Positions 1 to 7,957 of a DNA stretch of 64,000 nucleotides are shown piece after piece (positions within the stretch are counted from its first letter, which is position 1; the number at the start of each line of letters is the position of its first letter). The stretch is taken from the NCBI RefSeq assembly GCF_018613795.1, contig NZ_JAGGPN010000034.1, positions 1 to 64,000 of the forward strand, given 5' to 3'. The DNA comes from Arthrobacter sp. ISL-65 (GTDB lineage: Bacteria > Actinomycetota > Actinomycetes > Actinomycetales > Micrococcaceae). The translations under genes were made by a program, and so were the position numbers. The notes under the pieces were generated by a model, which did not search any database, was not told the origin of the DNA, and saw only the letters and a list, made by a program, of their open reading frames with translations.

Positions 1-120
1 GAAAACGTCAAGACCACCGCCACCGACGCCGCCCAGCACGTCAAGGAAGAAGGCCAAACCGCCGCCTCCGACGTCAAAGCAACCGCCACGGACGCCAGGG
101 ACCACGTCCAAAACACGTGA
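1..120 (+). CDS. C-terminal fragment of an amphipathic repeat protein (5' end outside window)
   Basis: The first base is inside an open frame that ends at TGA 118-120. The 39 visible residues are almost only A, T, D, V, K, E, H and Q, and repeat the pattern VKxTATDAxxHV twice about 22 residues apart (VKTTATDAAQHV, then VKATATDARDHV). This is a helical, LEA-like or apolipoprotein-like composition typical of small actinobacterial stress proteins. Without the N-terminus no family can be named. The gene lies 6 nt upstream of the MarR gene and may be co-transcribed with it. Confidence 0.6.
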   Translation, partial: ENVKTTATDAAQHVKEEGQTAASDVKATATDARDHVQNT

Positions 121-126
121 GCCGGC

Positions 127-552
127 ATGAGCCTGGCTCATTCCACAGGACCGGAACGCTGGCCAACGCACCGGCTCCTCAGCATCGCTGCCCGTCTGGA
201 TGAGCTGCGGATCAACCGCAACCTCACGCACCTGGGCCTGACCAAAGGATCCCTGGACGTGTTGGAATCGGTGGCAGACCTCGAACCTGTCACCGTCTCC
301 GACCTGGCCACCCTGCTCTGTGTAAGCAAACAAAGCCTGGGCAGGGTGGTCCGCCGCCTTCAGGGACTTGGGTTCCTGAGCAGGGAACGCAGCGGTGACA
401 GGCGCTATACCGACATCCGGCTAACGCACCACGGCCGAAAGGTGCTGGCCACCGCCGAGGCCGCCGTGGACCGGCTCAGTCAAGACAGACCGGACAGCGA
501 ATCCGCCCTGCGCGGCGACCTGGAACGCTACATCCGTGGCATTCGGATGTAG
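127..552 (+). CDS. MarR-family transcriptional regulator
   Basis: The 141-residue protein has the winged-helix layout of MarR repressors: an N-terminal dimerisation helix (about 14-35), the HTH TVSDLATLLCVSKQSLGRVV (56-75), and a wing ending in the usual acidic/basic DRR (91-93), followed by a C-terminal dimerisation helix. MarR proteins bind palindromes as dimers and release DNA on binding small phenolics or on oxidation. It begins 6 nt after the preceding repeat protein. The ligand and target are unknown; a role in controlling the flanking stress-like genes is inference from position. Confidence 0.8.
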   Translation: MSLAHSTGPERWPTHRLLSIAARLDELRINRNLTHLGLTKGSLDVLESVADLEPVTVSDLATLLCVSKQSLGRVVRRLQGLGFLSRERSGDRRYTDIRLTHHGRKVLATAEAAVDRLSQDRPDSESALRGDLERYIRGIRM

Positions 553-689
553 TGTTCCTGTCCGTCGCGGCCCTGCCCCGCGGGCGGGAGCGCGTCCGCC
601 GGCCGCCGGAGCGCCGACCGTCACTACCTGCTGACCAATAGACCGAAACCACCCGCCGGTTGCACCGCTGCTGCCGGCCGAGGAGAACC

Positions 690-1757
690 ATGAAAAAACC
701 CGAACCGCGCGGTCCCGTCAGCGCCGAGCTCATCGACCTTCTGACCCGCCGGCCAGGAGCTGATGGGGCAGCACAAACAGAGCTGCTCGGGCTCGTCACC
801 GAAACTGCGAGACTGACGGACGACATCCTCACTGACGACGATCTCCAGCTCGCACTGTTTTGCCTCTACGAACTGCACTATGGAGGCCTGGAGGGAGTGG
901 ATGACTTGTGGGAATGGGAGCCCGGGCTGATCGCCGTCCGCCGGCTTCTGGAAGAACCGTTCGAACAGGCCCTGCGCTCCGCCGCGCTCGTGGCCGCTGG
1001 GCCCCCGGCAGACGGTAACAACGCGGCCGCGGAGGGCAAACCCGACAGCGACGCCGTGGCAGAGATGCTGTTTGCCCTGGCCGCCCAGGACGGCGGGCCC
1101 AGCCTCTCGCGCTACGTGGCCAAGAAGGCCACCATTGAACAGCTGTCAGAATTCCTCATCCACAAGTCGGTCTACCAGCTCAAGGAAGCCGACCCGCACA
1201 CTTGGGTGATTCCCAGGCTGACAGGGCGTCCCAAGGCCGCCCTGGTGGAGATCCAGGCGGACGAGTACGGAGGCGGACGCCAGCACCGGATGCACAGCGC
1301 GCTGTTCGCCCGGACCATGGATGGACTGGGACTTGACAGTAGCTACGGCAGCTACGTTGACGCTGTTCCTGCCGTGGCCCTCGCCTCGGTGAACATGATG
1401 TCCCTCTTCGGCCTCAATCGCCGGCTGCGCGGCGCCATCACCGGTCACCTCGCGATCTATGAGATGACATCCTCCCGGCCAAACCACCTGTACGGCGGGG
1501 GGTTCCGCCGCCACGGATTCGGCGCCGAGGTCACTGAATACTTCGACGAACATGTGGAAGCCGACGCCGTCCACGAACAAATCGCCGGCCGGGACCTCGC
1601 AGGAGGCCTCGCCGAGGCAGAACCTGAGCTCCTTGAGGACATCCTGTTCGGTGCCACGGCCGCCCTTGCAATCGATGCCAGGCTCACGGCGCACATCGTG
1701 GAAGCCTGGCAGGATGGCAGATCCTCGCTGCGCACTCCCTTGCCCGCGCCAGCATGA
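690..1757 (+). CDS. Iron-containing redox enzyme family protein (haem-oxygenase-like fold)
   Basis: The 355-residue protein resembles the all-helical haem-oxygenase-like di-iron oxidase/oxygenase (HDO) family annotated as iron-containing redox enzymes. Candidate metal ligands are spread along the helices as in that family: DEYGGG with E192, H199/H202 after it, E258 in YEMTSS, and H288/E290/H295 in FDEHVEADAVHEQ. Start chosen at 690 because GAGGAG lies 7 nt upstream; an in-frame ATG at 660 has no ribosome binding site. Its stop overlaps the next start (ATGA), so it is translationally coupled to the glycosyltransferase and then to a CDGSH iron-sulfur protein. Family members range from N-oxygenases to lyases; the substrate here is unknown. 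Confidence 0.75.
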   Translation: MKKPEPRGPVSAELIDLLTRRPGADGAAQTELLGLVTETARLTDDILTDDDLQLALFCLYELHYGGLEGVDDLWEWEPGLIAVRRLLEEPFEQALRSAALVAAGPPADGNNAAAEGKPDSDAVAEMLFALAAQDGGPSLSRYVAKKATIEQLSEFLIHKSVYQLKEADPHTWVIPRLTGRPKAALVEIQADEYGGGRQHRMHSALFARTMDGLGLDSSYGSYVDAVPAVALASVNMMSLFGLNRRLRGAITGHLAIYEMTSSRPNHLYGGGFRRHGFGAEVTEYFDEHVEADAVHEQIAGRDLAGGLAEAEPELLEDILFGATAALAIDARLTAHIVEAWQDGRSSLRTPLPAPA

Positions 1758-2809
1758 CAAAAGCGGCACAACCAGGTCCACGACCGGACACGGAGTACAT
1801 TCTGCCCCTGCGCTGGACCGAGGATTCCGGGATTGAGGAGCTGGCGGAATACATTGCGGAGCTCTGCACCTGGACCCCGGTCACCGTGGTGGATGGCTCC
1901 CCCGCCGCGCTGTTCGCCCGGCACCGGGCCCTGTTCCCGCCGTCGGTCCGGCACATCCCACCGAAGGCCAACGACGGCGGCTCCGGGGGCAGCAACGGCA
2001 AGGTGGCGGCGGTTCTGACAGCGGTCAGGCGGAGCACGGCCGAGCGGCTGGTGATCGCCGACGACGACGTTCGCTACACACGTGAGGGGCTGGCCGCGGC
2101 ATTCGCCGCCCTTGACGACGCCGAACTGGTCCGCCCGCAGAATTACTTCACCCCGCTGCCGTGGCACGCACGCTGGGACACCTCCAGGACCCTCATCAAC
2201 CGGGCATTCGGCGGGGACTACCCCGGCACGCTGGCAGTTCGCCGGTCCGCGCTGGCAGCCACGAACGGCTATGCGGGCGTGCTCTTCGAGAACCTGGAGC
2301 TCATCCGGACCATCACTGCCGCCGGCGGCCGTGAAAAGCAGATGCCGGCATTGCTGGTGGCCCGGAGGCCGCCCACCGCCCGCCACTTCTTCAGGCAACG
2401 TATCCGGCAGGCCTATGACGACTTTGCGCAGCCCGGACGGCTGCTCGCCGAGCTTGCCGTGCTGCCCGTCGTGGCAGTGGTGCTGGCGCAACGGCGAGTA
2501 CCGCGTGCCCTTGCGGTCCTCGCACTGGCCGGTACCGCCGTCGGCATCGCGGAACGCGGAAGAAGACGCGACGGCGGCACGGCCGCTTTTCCGGCAAGCA
2601 CCGCCTGGTTTGCCCCGCTGTGGCTTTTTGAACGGGCAGTGTGCATCTGGGTTGCCCTTGCTCTGCGGGCCGGCGGCGGGGTTCCCTATGCGGGCGTCAG
2701 GATCAAAACGGCCGCCCATTCCCCAGCCGCGCTCAGGCTCAGGCACCAAGGCAAAATCCGGCCGGTCCAAGGGGCCCACAACCAGAATGGAACACAACAT
2801 GGATCATGA
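1754..2809 (+). CDS. Family 2-like glycosyltransferase with C-terminal membrane helices
   Basis: 351 residues. Features of a GT-A inverting transferase are visible: VTVVDGSP (43-50) at the first strand, the DxD-type triad DDD (103-105) in IADDDVRY, an acidic patch ENLEL (179-183) where the catalytic base is expected, and RQRIRQAYDDF (214-224) resembling the (Q/R)xxRW segment. Three hydrophobic stretches follow at about 232-246, 250-263 and 285-303. The layout is closest to ceramide-glucosyltransferase-like (GT21-type) proteins, so a lipid acceptor is plausible but unproven. It overlaps the iron enzyme by 4 nt and the CDGSH gene by 11 nt. Confidence 0.7.
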   Translation: MTKAAQPGPRPDTEYILPLRWTEDSGIEELAEYIAELCTWTPVTVVDGSPAALFARHRALFPPSVRHIPPKANDGGSGGSNGKVAAVLTAVRRSTAERLVIADDDVRYTREGLAAAFAALDDAELVRPQNYFTPLPWHARWDTSRTLINRAFGGDYPGTLAVRRSALAATNGYAGVLFENLELIRTITAAGGREKQMPALLVARRPPTARHFFRQRIRQAYDDFAQPGRLLAELAVLPVVAVVLAQRRVPRALAVLALAGTAVGIAERGRRRDGGTAAFPASTAWFAPLWLFERAVCIWVALALRAGGGVPYAGVRIKTAAHSPAALRLRHQGKIRPVQGAHNQNGTQHGS

Positions 2810-3041
2810 GACCAAGCAGCCAGGCGACCCCAGCTCCGTGGTGCTCTGCCCGGACGGGCCCATCCTCATACGGGGTGACTTTGAAATAGTCACCCCGTCC
2901 GGCGACCCGGTCCCCCGGCATCGGAACACGGTTGCCCTCTGCCGCTGCGGCGCCTCCGCCATCAAGCCCTACTGCGACGGTTCCCACAAGCTGATCAAGT
3001 TCCGCACAGGCGTTCCCAGCACGGTGGATGAGGACAGCTGA
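2799..3041 (+). CDS. CDGSH iron-sulfur domain protein
   Basis: This 80-residue protein contains the CDGSH signature CxC-x8-CDGSH: C48, C50, C59 and H63, which would ligate a redox-active [2Fe-2S] cluster through three Cys and one His as in mitoNEET-type proteins. The start at 2799 lies inside the 3' end of the glycosyltransferase gene (11-nt overlap, different frame), so translation is probably coupled. CDGSH proteins transfer electrons or clusters; pairing with a haem-oxygenase-like iron enzyme two genes upstream suggests it supplies electrons or iron-sulfur clusters to that enzyme (inference). Confidence 0.88.
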   Translation: MDHETKQPGDPSSVVLCPDGPILIRGDFEIVTPSGDPVPRHRNTVALCRCGASAIKPYCDGSHKLIKFRTGVPSTVDEDS

Positions 3042-3240
3042 TGTGGTTCCGGAGGATAGGGAGTAGGCTCAAAAGTGAAGGCGAAGCGATCATCAGCATC
3101 CTGCTGGCGCCAAGGTCGTAATCCACCTGTTCGTCACGTCACTGGCCGTGGAGGCAAACCAGTCCACGATCGTTACCGGACCTCACATCCGGCCGTAGAA
3201 ATGGACCGGGCAACCGGCTCCACGTGGATCGGGGCATTTC
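3042..3240. other. Intergenic region, no gene recognised
   Basis: About 200 nt between the CDGSH gene and the first GAF-ANTAR gene. Short open frames here have neither plausible composition nor a ribosome binding site. It probably holds the promoter of the GAF-ANTAR gene, but I cannot point to a clear -35/-10 pair. Confidence 0.5.
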
Positions 3241-3999
3241 ATGGCCGCTGGCCAGCCGCCGACATCCGGGCGAAATCCCGTACCAACGCTCGAGCAGTTG
3301 CAGGACCTACTCCTCGAAAGCCCGGGGTTTGACGAGTTCCTCCTTGAGCTGACCGTTTACTCGGCGTCGAAGCTCGCAGCACCCGAACCGATGCTGTGTG
3401 CGATCTCGGTCGAGCGCGACGGGCGGCCGGCCACCGTGGCCAGCAGCAGCGATACGGCCAAGCAGATGGATGAAAAACAGTACGGGTTCAACGACGGCCC
3501 CTGCCTGACGGCTTTGAGGGAAGACCGCACCGTTCTGGTCGAAGACCTCAGAACATCCAAAAGATGGCACCGTTACTCACAAGCGGTGACGGGGGAAGGC
3601 GTTGTATCAATCCTTGCCGTTCCAATCGATGCAGGGGCCAGCGCAGCTGCAGCCCTGAACTGTTACGCCCTCAGCACGTCCACTTTCGACACCTCGACCA
3701 TCGCGGCAGTGGAATCGTACGGCGTGTCCCTGTCCCGCATTCTCCGCCTGGCGCTTCGGGTACACCGCTCCGGGGTGCATCCGGAAGGCTTGCACGGCGC
3801 CCTGCAATCAAGGGCAGCAGTCGACGCCGCCCTTAGCCTCGTCATGGCCCAGACCCGCGTCAGCCGTGAGGAAGCAGCCAAACTTATCCATGAAATGGCG
3901 CGGTCCAGCAAACAACAGCTAAGGCAGATCGCGACGGACATTCTCAATGGTGCGGAGCTCCCGGATCGGCAGTACCGTGATGGCGAGGCGGACCAGTAG
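3241..3999 (+). CDS. GAF and ANTAR domain protein (putative RNA-binding antiterminator)
   Basis: 252 residues. Residues about 25-175 form a GAF sensor domain with the YGFNDGPCLTA segment typical of actinobacterial GAF-ANTAR proteins; residues about 182-235 form a helical ANTAR segment (SRAAVDAALSLVMAQ, then REEAAKLIHEMA). ANTAR domains bind two-hexaloop RNA hairpins and stop transcription termination. The ANTAR part is weaker than in the downstream paralogue (for example AALSLVMAQ instead of the usual AKGxLM), so RNA binding may be altered. The paralogue at 4102 lies 100 nt downstream. No signal peptide, so cytoplasmic. Confidence 0.75.
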   Translation: MAAGQPPTSGRNPVPTLEQLQDLLLESPGFDEFLLELTVYSASKLAAPEPMLCAISVERDGRPATVASSSDTAKQMDEKQYGFNDGPCLTALREDRTVLVEDLRTSKRWHRYSQAVTGEGVVSILAVPIDAGASAAAALNCYALSTSTFDTSTIAAVESYGVSLSRILRLALRVHRSGVHPEGLHGALQSRAAVDAALSLVMAQTRVSREEAAKLIHEMARSSKQQLRQIATDILNGAELPDRQYRDGEADQ

Positions 4000-4101
4000 G
4001 TCCAAGGCCGTGGTCGCGGGACCGGGACTAGTATGGAGAGCACCTGCCGAATAATTCCCCAAAGGGATGTTCACAACACTGATGACATGTGAGGCCAGCC
4101 C

Positions 4102-4854
4102 GTGACGCGGAAGCACCCAATGGCAGGCGAACTGCCCGAGATCTTCGCGCGGGTCGCAGGGCTGCTGCTCACGGAGCCAGTAGTTGACCGGGCTGTGGCC
4201 AACCTGGCTCAAGCGGCCCACGAAAGCCTGCCCGGCAGCGTGGGCGCGGGGGGCACACTCATCGATGCCCAAGGCCGGCCGACGAGCACGGCCTCCACAA
4301 ACAGCCTCGTGAAGCAGGCGGACCGTCTGCAGTACGACCTCGGAGAGGGACCTTGCCTCACGGCCTGGGCAAGCGCCCAACCCGTGAGGGTAGACGATCT
4401 TCGCTACGACCAGCGCTGGCCGAAATGGGCCGGGGCCAGCGCCCCTCTCGGCTTGTTGTCCTGCATCAGTGTCCCACTCCTGGTGCCGGACGTGACCGGA
4501 AGCGGCGCGCTTGAACCCATCGGAGCCCTGAAAGTCTATGCGGACAGGGCACACGCCTTCGATGCACGCAGCGAACAGGTCCTGTCACTCCTTGCTGGAC
4601 CCGCGGCACTCATCCTGTCCAACCTCCAGACCAGGGAACGCGCCGCACAACTCAGCGAATCACTCAAGGGCGCACTGCATAGCCGGAGCCTCATCGACAT
4701 GGCCAAGGGCGCCCTCATGGAACGGCTGCAGATGAATGAAAGGGACGCCTTACAGGTCATGATTAACCGCGCACGCACGGAAAAACTCCTGCTCAGCGTA
4801 GTGGCCCTGGGGATTATCGAACCTGCAGCGGACCTCGACCCCCAAGCACCATGA
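4102..4854 (+). CDS. GAF and ANTAR domain protein (putative RNA-binding antiterminator)
   Basis: 250 residues, GTG start. A GAF domain (about 10-178, with YDLGEGPCLTAWA) is followed by a well-conserved ANTAR domain (about 187-242: SRSLIDMAKGALMERLQMNERDALQVM). It is a paralogue of the gene at 3241. ANTAR proteins act by binding hexaloop hairpins in nascent leaders, with GAF sensing an unknown small molecule. The stop overlaps the start of the next small gene by ATGA, so the two are made together. The RNA target is not evident in the immediate neighbourhood. Confidence 0.82.
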   Translation: MTRKHPMAGELPEIFARVAGLLLTEPVVDRAVANLAQAAHESLPGSVGAGGTLIDAQGRPTSTASTNSLVKQADRLQYDLGEGPCLTAWASAQPVRVDDLRYDQRWPKWAGASAPLGLLSCISVPLLVPDVTGSGALEPIGALKVYADRAHAFDARSEQVLSLLAGPAALILSNLQTRERAAQLSESLKGALHSRSLIDMAKGALMERLQMNERDALQVMINRARTEKLLLSVVALGIIEPAADLDPQAP

Positions 4855-5078
4855 CCGCGGAGCGTGATGGAGAGGCGCAAAGAGACCGGACGGCCCACTC
4901 ATTCCGGCGGTCCGACCTCGATGTCGACGAACTGTGGATGCACTACTTCAGCATCGGCGGCGATGCAGGAGCCATGGAGATCGAAGCCTACCTCCACGGC
5001 TCATACATGCTGCGCCCCATCCAGCGGGACCTGCTTGACCACGCCATCTATGAACTGGGCGATTCCTTCAGGGACTGA
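4851..5078 (+). CDS. Small hypothetical protein coupled to the GAF-ANTAR gene
   Basis: 75 residues starting in the ATGA overlap with the GAF-ANTAR gene. The N-terminal 20 residues are charged; the rest (DVDELWMHYFSIGGDAGAME, then a helix reaching LLDHAIYELGD) is predicted compact and helical and lacks Cys, a signal peptide or membrane segments. Similar short proteins occur after GAF-ANTAR genes in related actinobacteria to my knowledge, but no function is assigned. Translational coupling suggests a partner of the regulator. Confidence 0.6.
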   Translation: MTAERDGEAQRDRTAHSFRRSDLDVDELWMHYFSIGGDAGAMEIEAYLHGSYMLRPIQRDLLDHAIYELGDSFRD

Positions 5079-5125
5079 GGCGGGACTTGGAGGAGCCGGC
5101 CCGCGGCTCCCACGTTAGTCCCGCC
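5079..5125. terminator. Nested-stem bidirectional terminator between convergent genes
   Basis: Outer stem GGCGGGACT (5079-5087) pairs with AGTCCCGCC (5117-5125); inner stem GGAGCC (5092-5097) pairs with GGCTCC (5105-5110). It starts directly after the stop of the plus-strand gene and lies before the end of the minus-strand gene at 5209. There is no U tract, as is common in high-GC actinobacteria. Confidence 0.55.
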
Positions 5126-5208
5126 GTCGTTGGTTGACGGCACCGTCGCCCCGCCCCGGCGCCAGCCCGCCGTCGGCCGTCAACTCCCGTGCGTCGGCTC
5201 CAGGGGCG

Positions 5209-5550
5209 TCAACGGGACTGTTGCGACGGATTGTTGGGGACGCCGTGCGACGGCGGGTTGATCGGCGGTCCCGATGTTGCCGGGCTGACCTTGGAGCCGG
5301 TCTGGGCCTGCCCCACTTCCGGGGTGTCCGGAGCGGAGGAGCCGCTGGGTTGCGCGCCCCCCTTTAGGGCCTCCAAACGGTGCTCCAGTATCTGCACCAC
5401 CGGAAGCCTGTTGCCGTGCGCCCGCTCGTACTCCAGCAGCTGACCCACGCCGCCCTCGTCGAGCCCCGAGATCCGGGACGGCAGGGTTCCGCTGGGGATG
5501 TGGTCGTAGTCGGCGAGGGGCAGTTCATCGTGTCGAGGAATATCGTTCAT
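5209..5550 (-). CDS. Small hypothetical protein with conserved ADYDHIPSGTLPSRI-type motif
   Basis: 113 residues, preceded by a strong site (AGGAGG, 8 nt before ATG). Residues about 10-60 contain LADYDHIPSGTLPSRISGL and LLEYERAHGNRLPVVQIL, the pattern of a short actinobacterial domain (I believe the one now called DUF8129), which pairs a YD(H/E)LP segment with a helix binding E-R-A-H. The C-terminal 50 residues are Pro/Ser/Gly-rich and disordered. Function unknown. Confidence 0.65.
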   Translation of the reverse strand: MNDIPRHDELPLADYDHIPSGTLPSRISGLDEGGVGQLLEYERAHGNRLPVVQILEHRLEALKGGAQPSGSSAPDTPEVGQAQTGSKVSPATSGPPINPPSHGVPNNPSQQSR

Positions 5551-5647
5551 TGAAGCAACCTCCTAAAACAACAGCCTGCATTGCCAGCGAGGACGGCAGG
5601 CATCGGTCAGTCTTGCCAAAATAGCAGTGATCATGCGGGAGCATAAG

Positions 5648-6160
5648 TCAGACGCTCCTGATCTCGAGCGCAGCCAAACCCCGCCTGTAGAGCAGCCAGC
5701 CGCCAGCGGTGAGTAGCAGGCTGAATGCCAGGAACCCGAGGTCCCACGCCAGAGGGCCTCCCAGATCGTCCCGGACGTGGTGGATTTGGAGCAGCTGGTG
5801 ATCCACCAGGCCTTCCACCACGTTGAAGATTCCCCAGCCGGCGATCACCAGGCCGAAATGAAAGCTCCAGTTAGGTGCCAGCCTCCCCTGGCGCCAGGCG
5901 CTGATGGTGACAACGGACGCCGCGAGGACCAAGAACCACATAACGAGGTGGAAAAACCCGTCCACCAGCGTGTTTACTTCCAGTCCGGGCACCGTGTCCA
6001 CCGGGTGATCGTGCGTGTTACTCACCATATGGTGCCACTGCAGAATCTGGTGAAGGACGATGCCATCCGCAAAGCCGCCTAGACCCAGGCCGAAGAGAAT
6101 GCCCCCAGCCTTGGACGGCGGTTTTCCGACTGCCCCGTACTGCTGCCCCTTACTTGCCAT
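5648..6160 (-). CDS. DUF2243 integral membrane protein
   Basis: 170 residues with four hydrophobic segments (about 18-36, 67-88, 98-116, 137-157). The histidine-rich motif GGFADGIVLHQILQWHHM near the first helix, and the later FNVVEGLVDHQLLQIHHV, are characteristic of DUF2243 proteins. The paired H/D/E residues on the helices suggest metal or haem coordination in the membrane, but no activity is known. It is monocistronic by position. Confidence 0.85.
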   Translation of the reverse strand: MASKGQQYGAVGKPPSKAGGILFGLGLGGFADGIVLHQILQWHHMVSNTHDHPVDTVPGLEVNTLVDGFFHLVMWFLVLAASVVTISAWRQGRLAPNWSFHFGLVIAGWGIFNVVEGLVDHQLLQIHHVRDDLGGPLAWDLGFLAFSLLLTAGGWLLYRRGLAALEIRSV

Positions 6161-6370
6161 AGGCGTACGCTACCGCGGCCACCCCCTAGTCACACCTCCT
6201 GAGCCTTCCCACGTGAGTGGATGGTGGGTAATCTGGGAAAACGGTCGGCCTTCGCGTCTGCGGGATCGGGCGGGCGGTTGAAGGCTCGTGCAGGACGGCC
6301 GCTGGTGCTGATAGGACAGCAGCGCCCACAGCCTGGGGCCCAGACCGGCCCTTTCCCATCGAGGATCTCC

Positions 6371-7546
6371 ATGAGCCGAGTTGGACCAGCTACGCACAAG
6401 GCAAAAGCCCGCACGTTCGGCGTGGAAGAAGAGTTCCTGCTCGTCGACAGCCGGACGGGGCAGCCCATGCCGGTCGCCGAACAGGCACTTTCCCGCCGCC
6501 ATCACCCTGCGGGAGCAGTCCCGGGACCGGCACTGACACTGGAGGTCAAGCAGGAGCAACTTGAGGCGGTTGGCCCAGTCTGTTCTACCCTGCCGGAGCT
6601 GGCTTCAGCCATCCGCGCAGGCCGCACCATGGCCGATGAAGCTGCCAAGTCAGTGGGAGCCCGGGCAGTGGCGCTTGGCACGAGCCCCCTGCCGACGACG
6701 CCGACGGTGGTACCCCAGCCGCGGTACCTGAACATGGCGGCCCGGTTCGGACTGACCTTCCAAGAGCAACTCACCTGCGGCTTCCATGTTCACGTCCGCA
6801 TCAGGTCGGCCGACGAAGGTGTCGCAATTCTGGACCGGATCCGCATCTGGTTGCCGGTTGTGCTTGCATTGAGCGGGAATTCCCCGTTCTGGCGCGGAAC
6901 CGACAGCGGTTATGCGAGCTTCCGGTACCAGGCTTGGGGCCGCTGGCAGACCGCTGGCCCCTGCGAGCGCTTCGGCTCAGCGCGCGAATACCGGCGCCAT
7001 ATCCGATCCCTGCTGGCCACAGGCGTACTTCTGGATGAAGGCATGGTGTATTTCGACGCCCGCCTCTCGCGGAGCCATCCCACGGTGGAAGTGCGCATCG
7101 CCGACGTGTGCCTGGATGCCCGCCATGCCGCGGTCATTGCAGCCCTCGTGCGGGCGCTGGTCGGGCAGGCAGCGCGGGAAGTGGCAGCCGGCAGGCCAGC
7201 TCCCCGCGTCTCCGCCGCGGAGCTCCGCCTGGCCTCGTGGAAGGCCAGCTCGGCCGGCGTGGACGGAACCCTGGTGCATCCGTTGCTCAACACGCCGTGC
7301 CCGGCTACTGAAGCGGTCCAGGCTCTCTTGGCCCATGTCCACCCCTCCCTGGCAGAAACAGGGGACGACGAACTGGTGACCACCGAGCTCGCTCGCATTC
7401 TTGCGGCCGGCACAGGTGCACGGCGGCAGCGGGAAGTCATGCTCAGCAGCCAAAGCCTGACCGCCGTAGTGATGGACGCCGTCGAACTCACCCATGGCAC
7501 GAGGCAGGGGCCACGTCCTGTGCCTGGACGACTTCAATCGGCCTGA
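6371..7546 (+). CDS. YbdK-type carboxylate-amine ligase (glutamate-cysteine ligase family 2)
   Basis: 391 residues. The N-terminal FGVEEEFLLVD (16-26) is the metal/ATP-binding signature of the GCS2 family, and SHPTVEVRIADVCLD near residue 235 is the matching C-terminal signature. YbdK enzymes have weak glutamate-cysteine ligase activity; in actinobacteria many members make unidentified amide bonds. Start set at ATG 6371 because it precedes the conserved motif by the usual 15 residues; the open frame extends to 6221 without a ribosome binding site. It is followed at 21 nt by a broken M20 peptidase, an association that fits amide-bond turnover. Confidence 0.85.
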   Translation: MSRVGPATHKAKARTFGVEEEFLLVDSRTGQPMPVAEQALSRRHHPAGAVPGPALTLEVKQEQLEAVGPVCSTLPELASAIRAGRTMADEAAKSVGARAVALGTSPLPTTPTVVPQPRYLNMAARFGLTFQEQLTCGFHVHVRIRSADEGVAILDRIRIWLPVVLALSGNSPFWRGTDSGYASFRYQAWGRWQTAGPCERFGSAREYRRHIRSLLATGVLLDEGMVYFDARLSRSHPTVEVRIADVCLDARHAAVIAALVRALVGQAAREVAAGRPAPRVSAAELRLASWKASSAGVDGTLVHPLLNTPCPATEAVQALLAHVHPSLAETGDDELVTTELARILAAGTGARRQREVMLSSQSLTAVVMDAVELTHGTRQGPRPVPGRLQSA

Positions 7547-7567
7547 CTACCCGACGGGAGCACCACC

Positions 7568-7906
7568 ATGGATGTGGACGACAAGGTCCGAAGCTACCTG
7601 GATGCCAACCTGCCTATGCTGGTCGAAGGGCTGTGCGAATGGGTCCGCATACCGTCGGTGGCCGGCGCTCCCGAGAGAACTGGGACCAGACCTCCCCGTT
7701 CGACCTCGTGCCGCGGGACGGCCGCCTCTACGGCCGGGGAAGTTCGGATACCAAGGGCCAGGTGCTGAACCTGCATCCGCGGCATGCTCGGTGCGCGGCT
7801 CGAGGTCTACTCGCTGGCCTTTCTGCTGGATGAACTGGGCAAACGCGATTTATTCCCCGTCCCGGGGCAGGCGCGCCACCTTGACGGCGCTCCCGGTACG
7901 TATTAA
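7568..7906 (+). pseudogene. Degenerate M20-family dipeptidase remnant
   Basis: The N-terminus MDVDDKVRSYLDANLPMLV...EWVRIPSVAGAPER (from 7568) is that of an M20 dipeptidase. Around 7675 the match jumps frame and skips about 60 residues to ENWDQTSPFD...DGRLYGRGSSDTKGQVL, the conserved metal-site segment (R-G-x-x-D-x-K-G). A third segment in another frame (7784-7906, 40 residues, LEVYSLAFLLDELGKRDLF) ends at TAA. A complete enzyme is about 450 residues, so most of the catalytic and dimerisation domain is missing. At least one deletion and one frameshift are needed to explain this. Confidence 0.75.
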
Positions 7907-7957
7907 ACAATAAGTAACCTTAGTAATTGTTGCGGCCCTGCACGAGGAGGAATTGCC

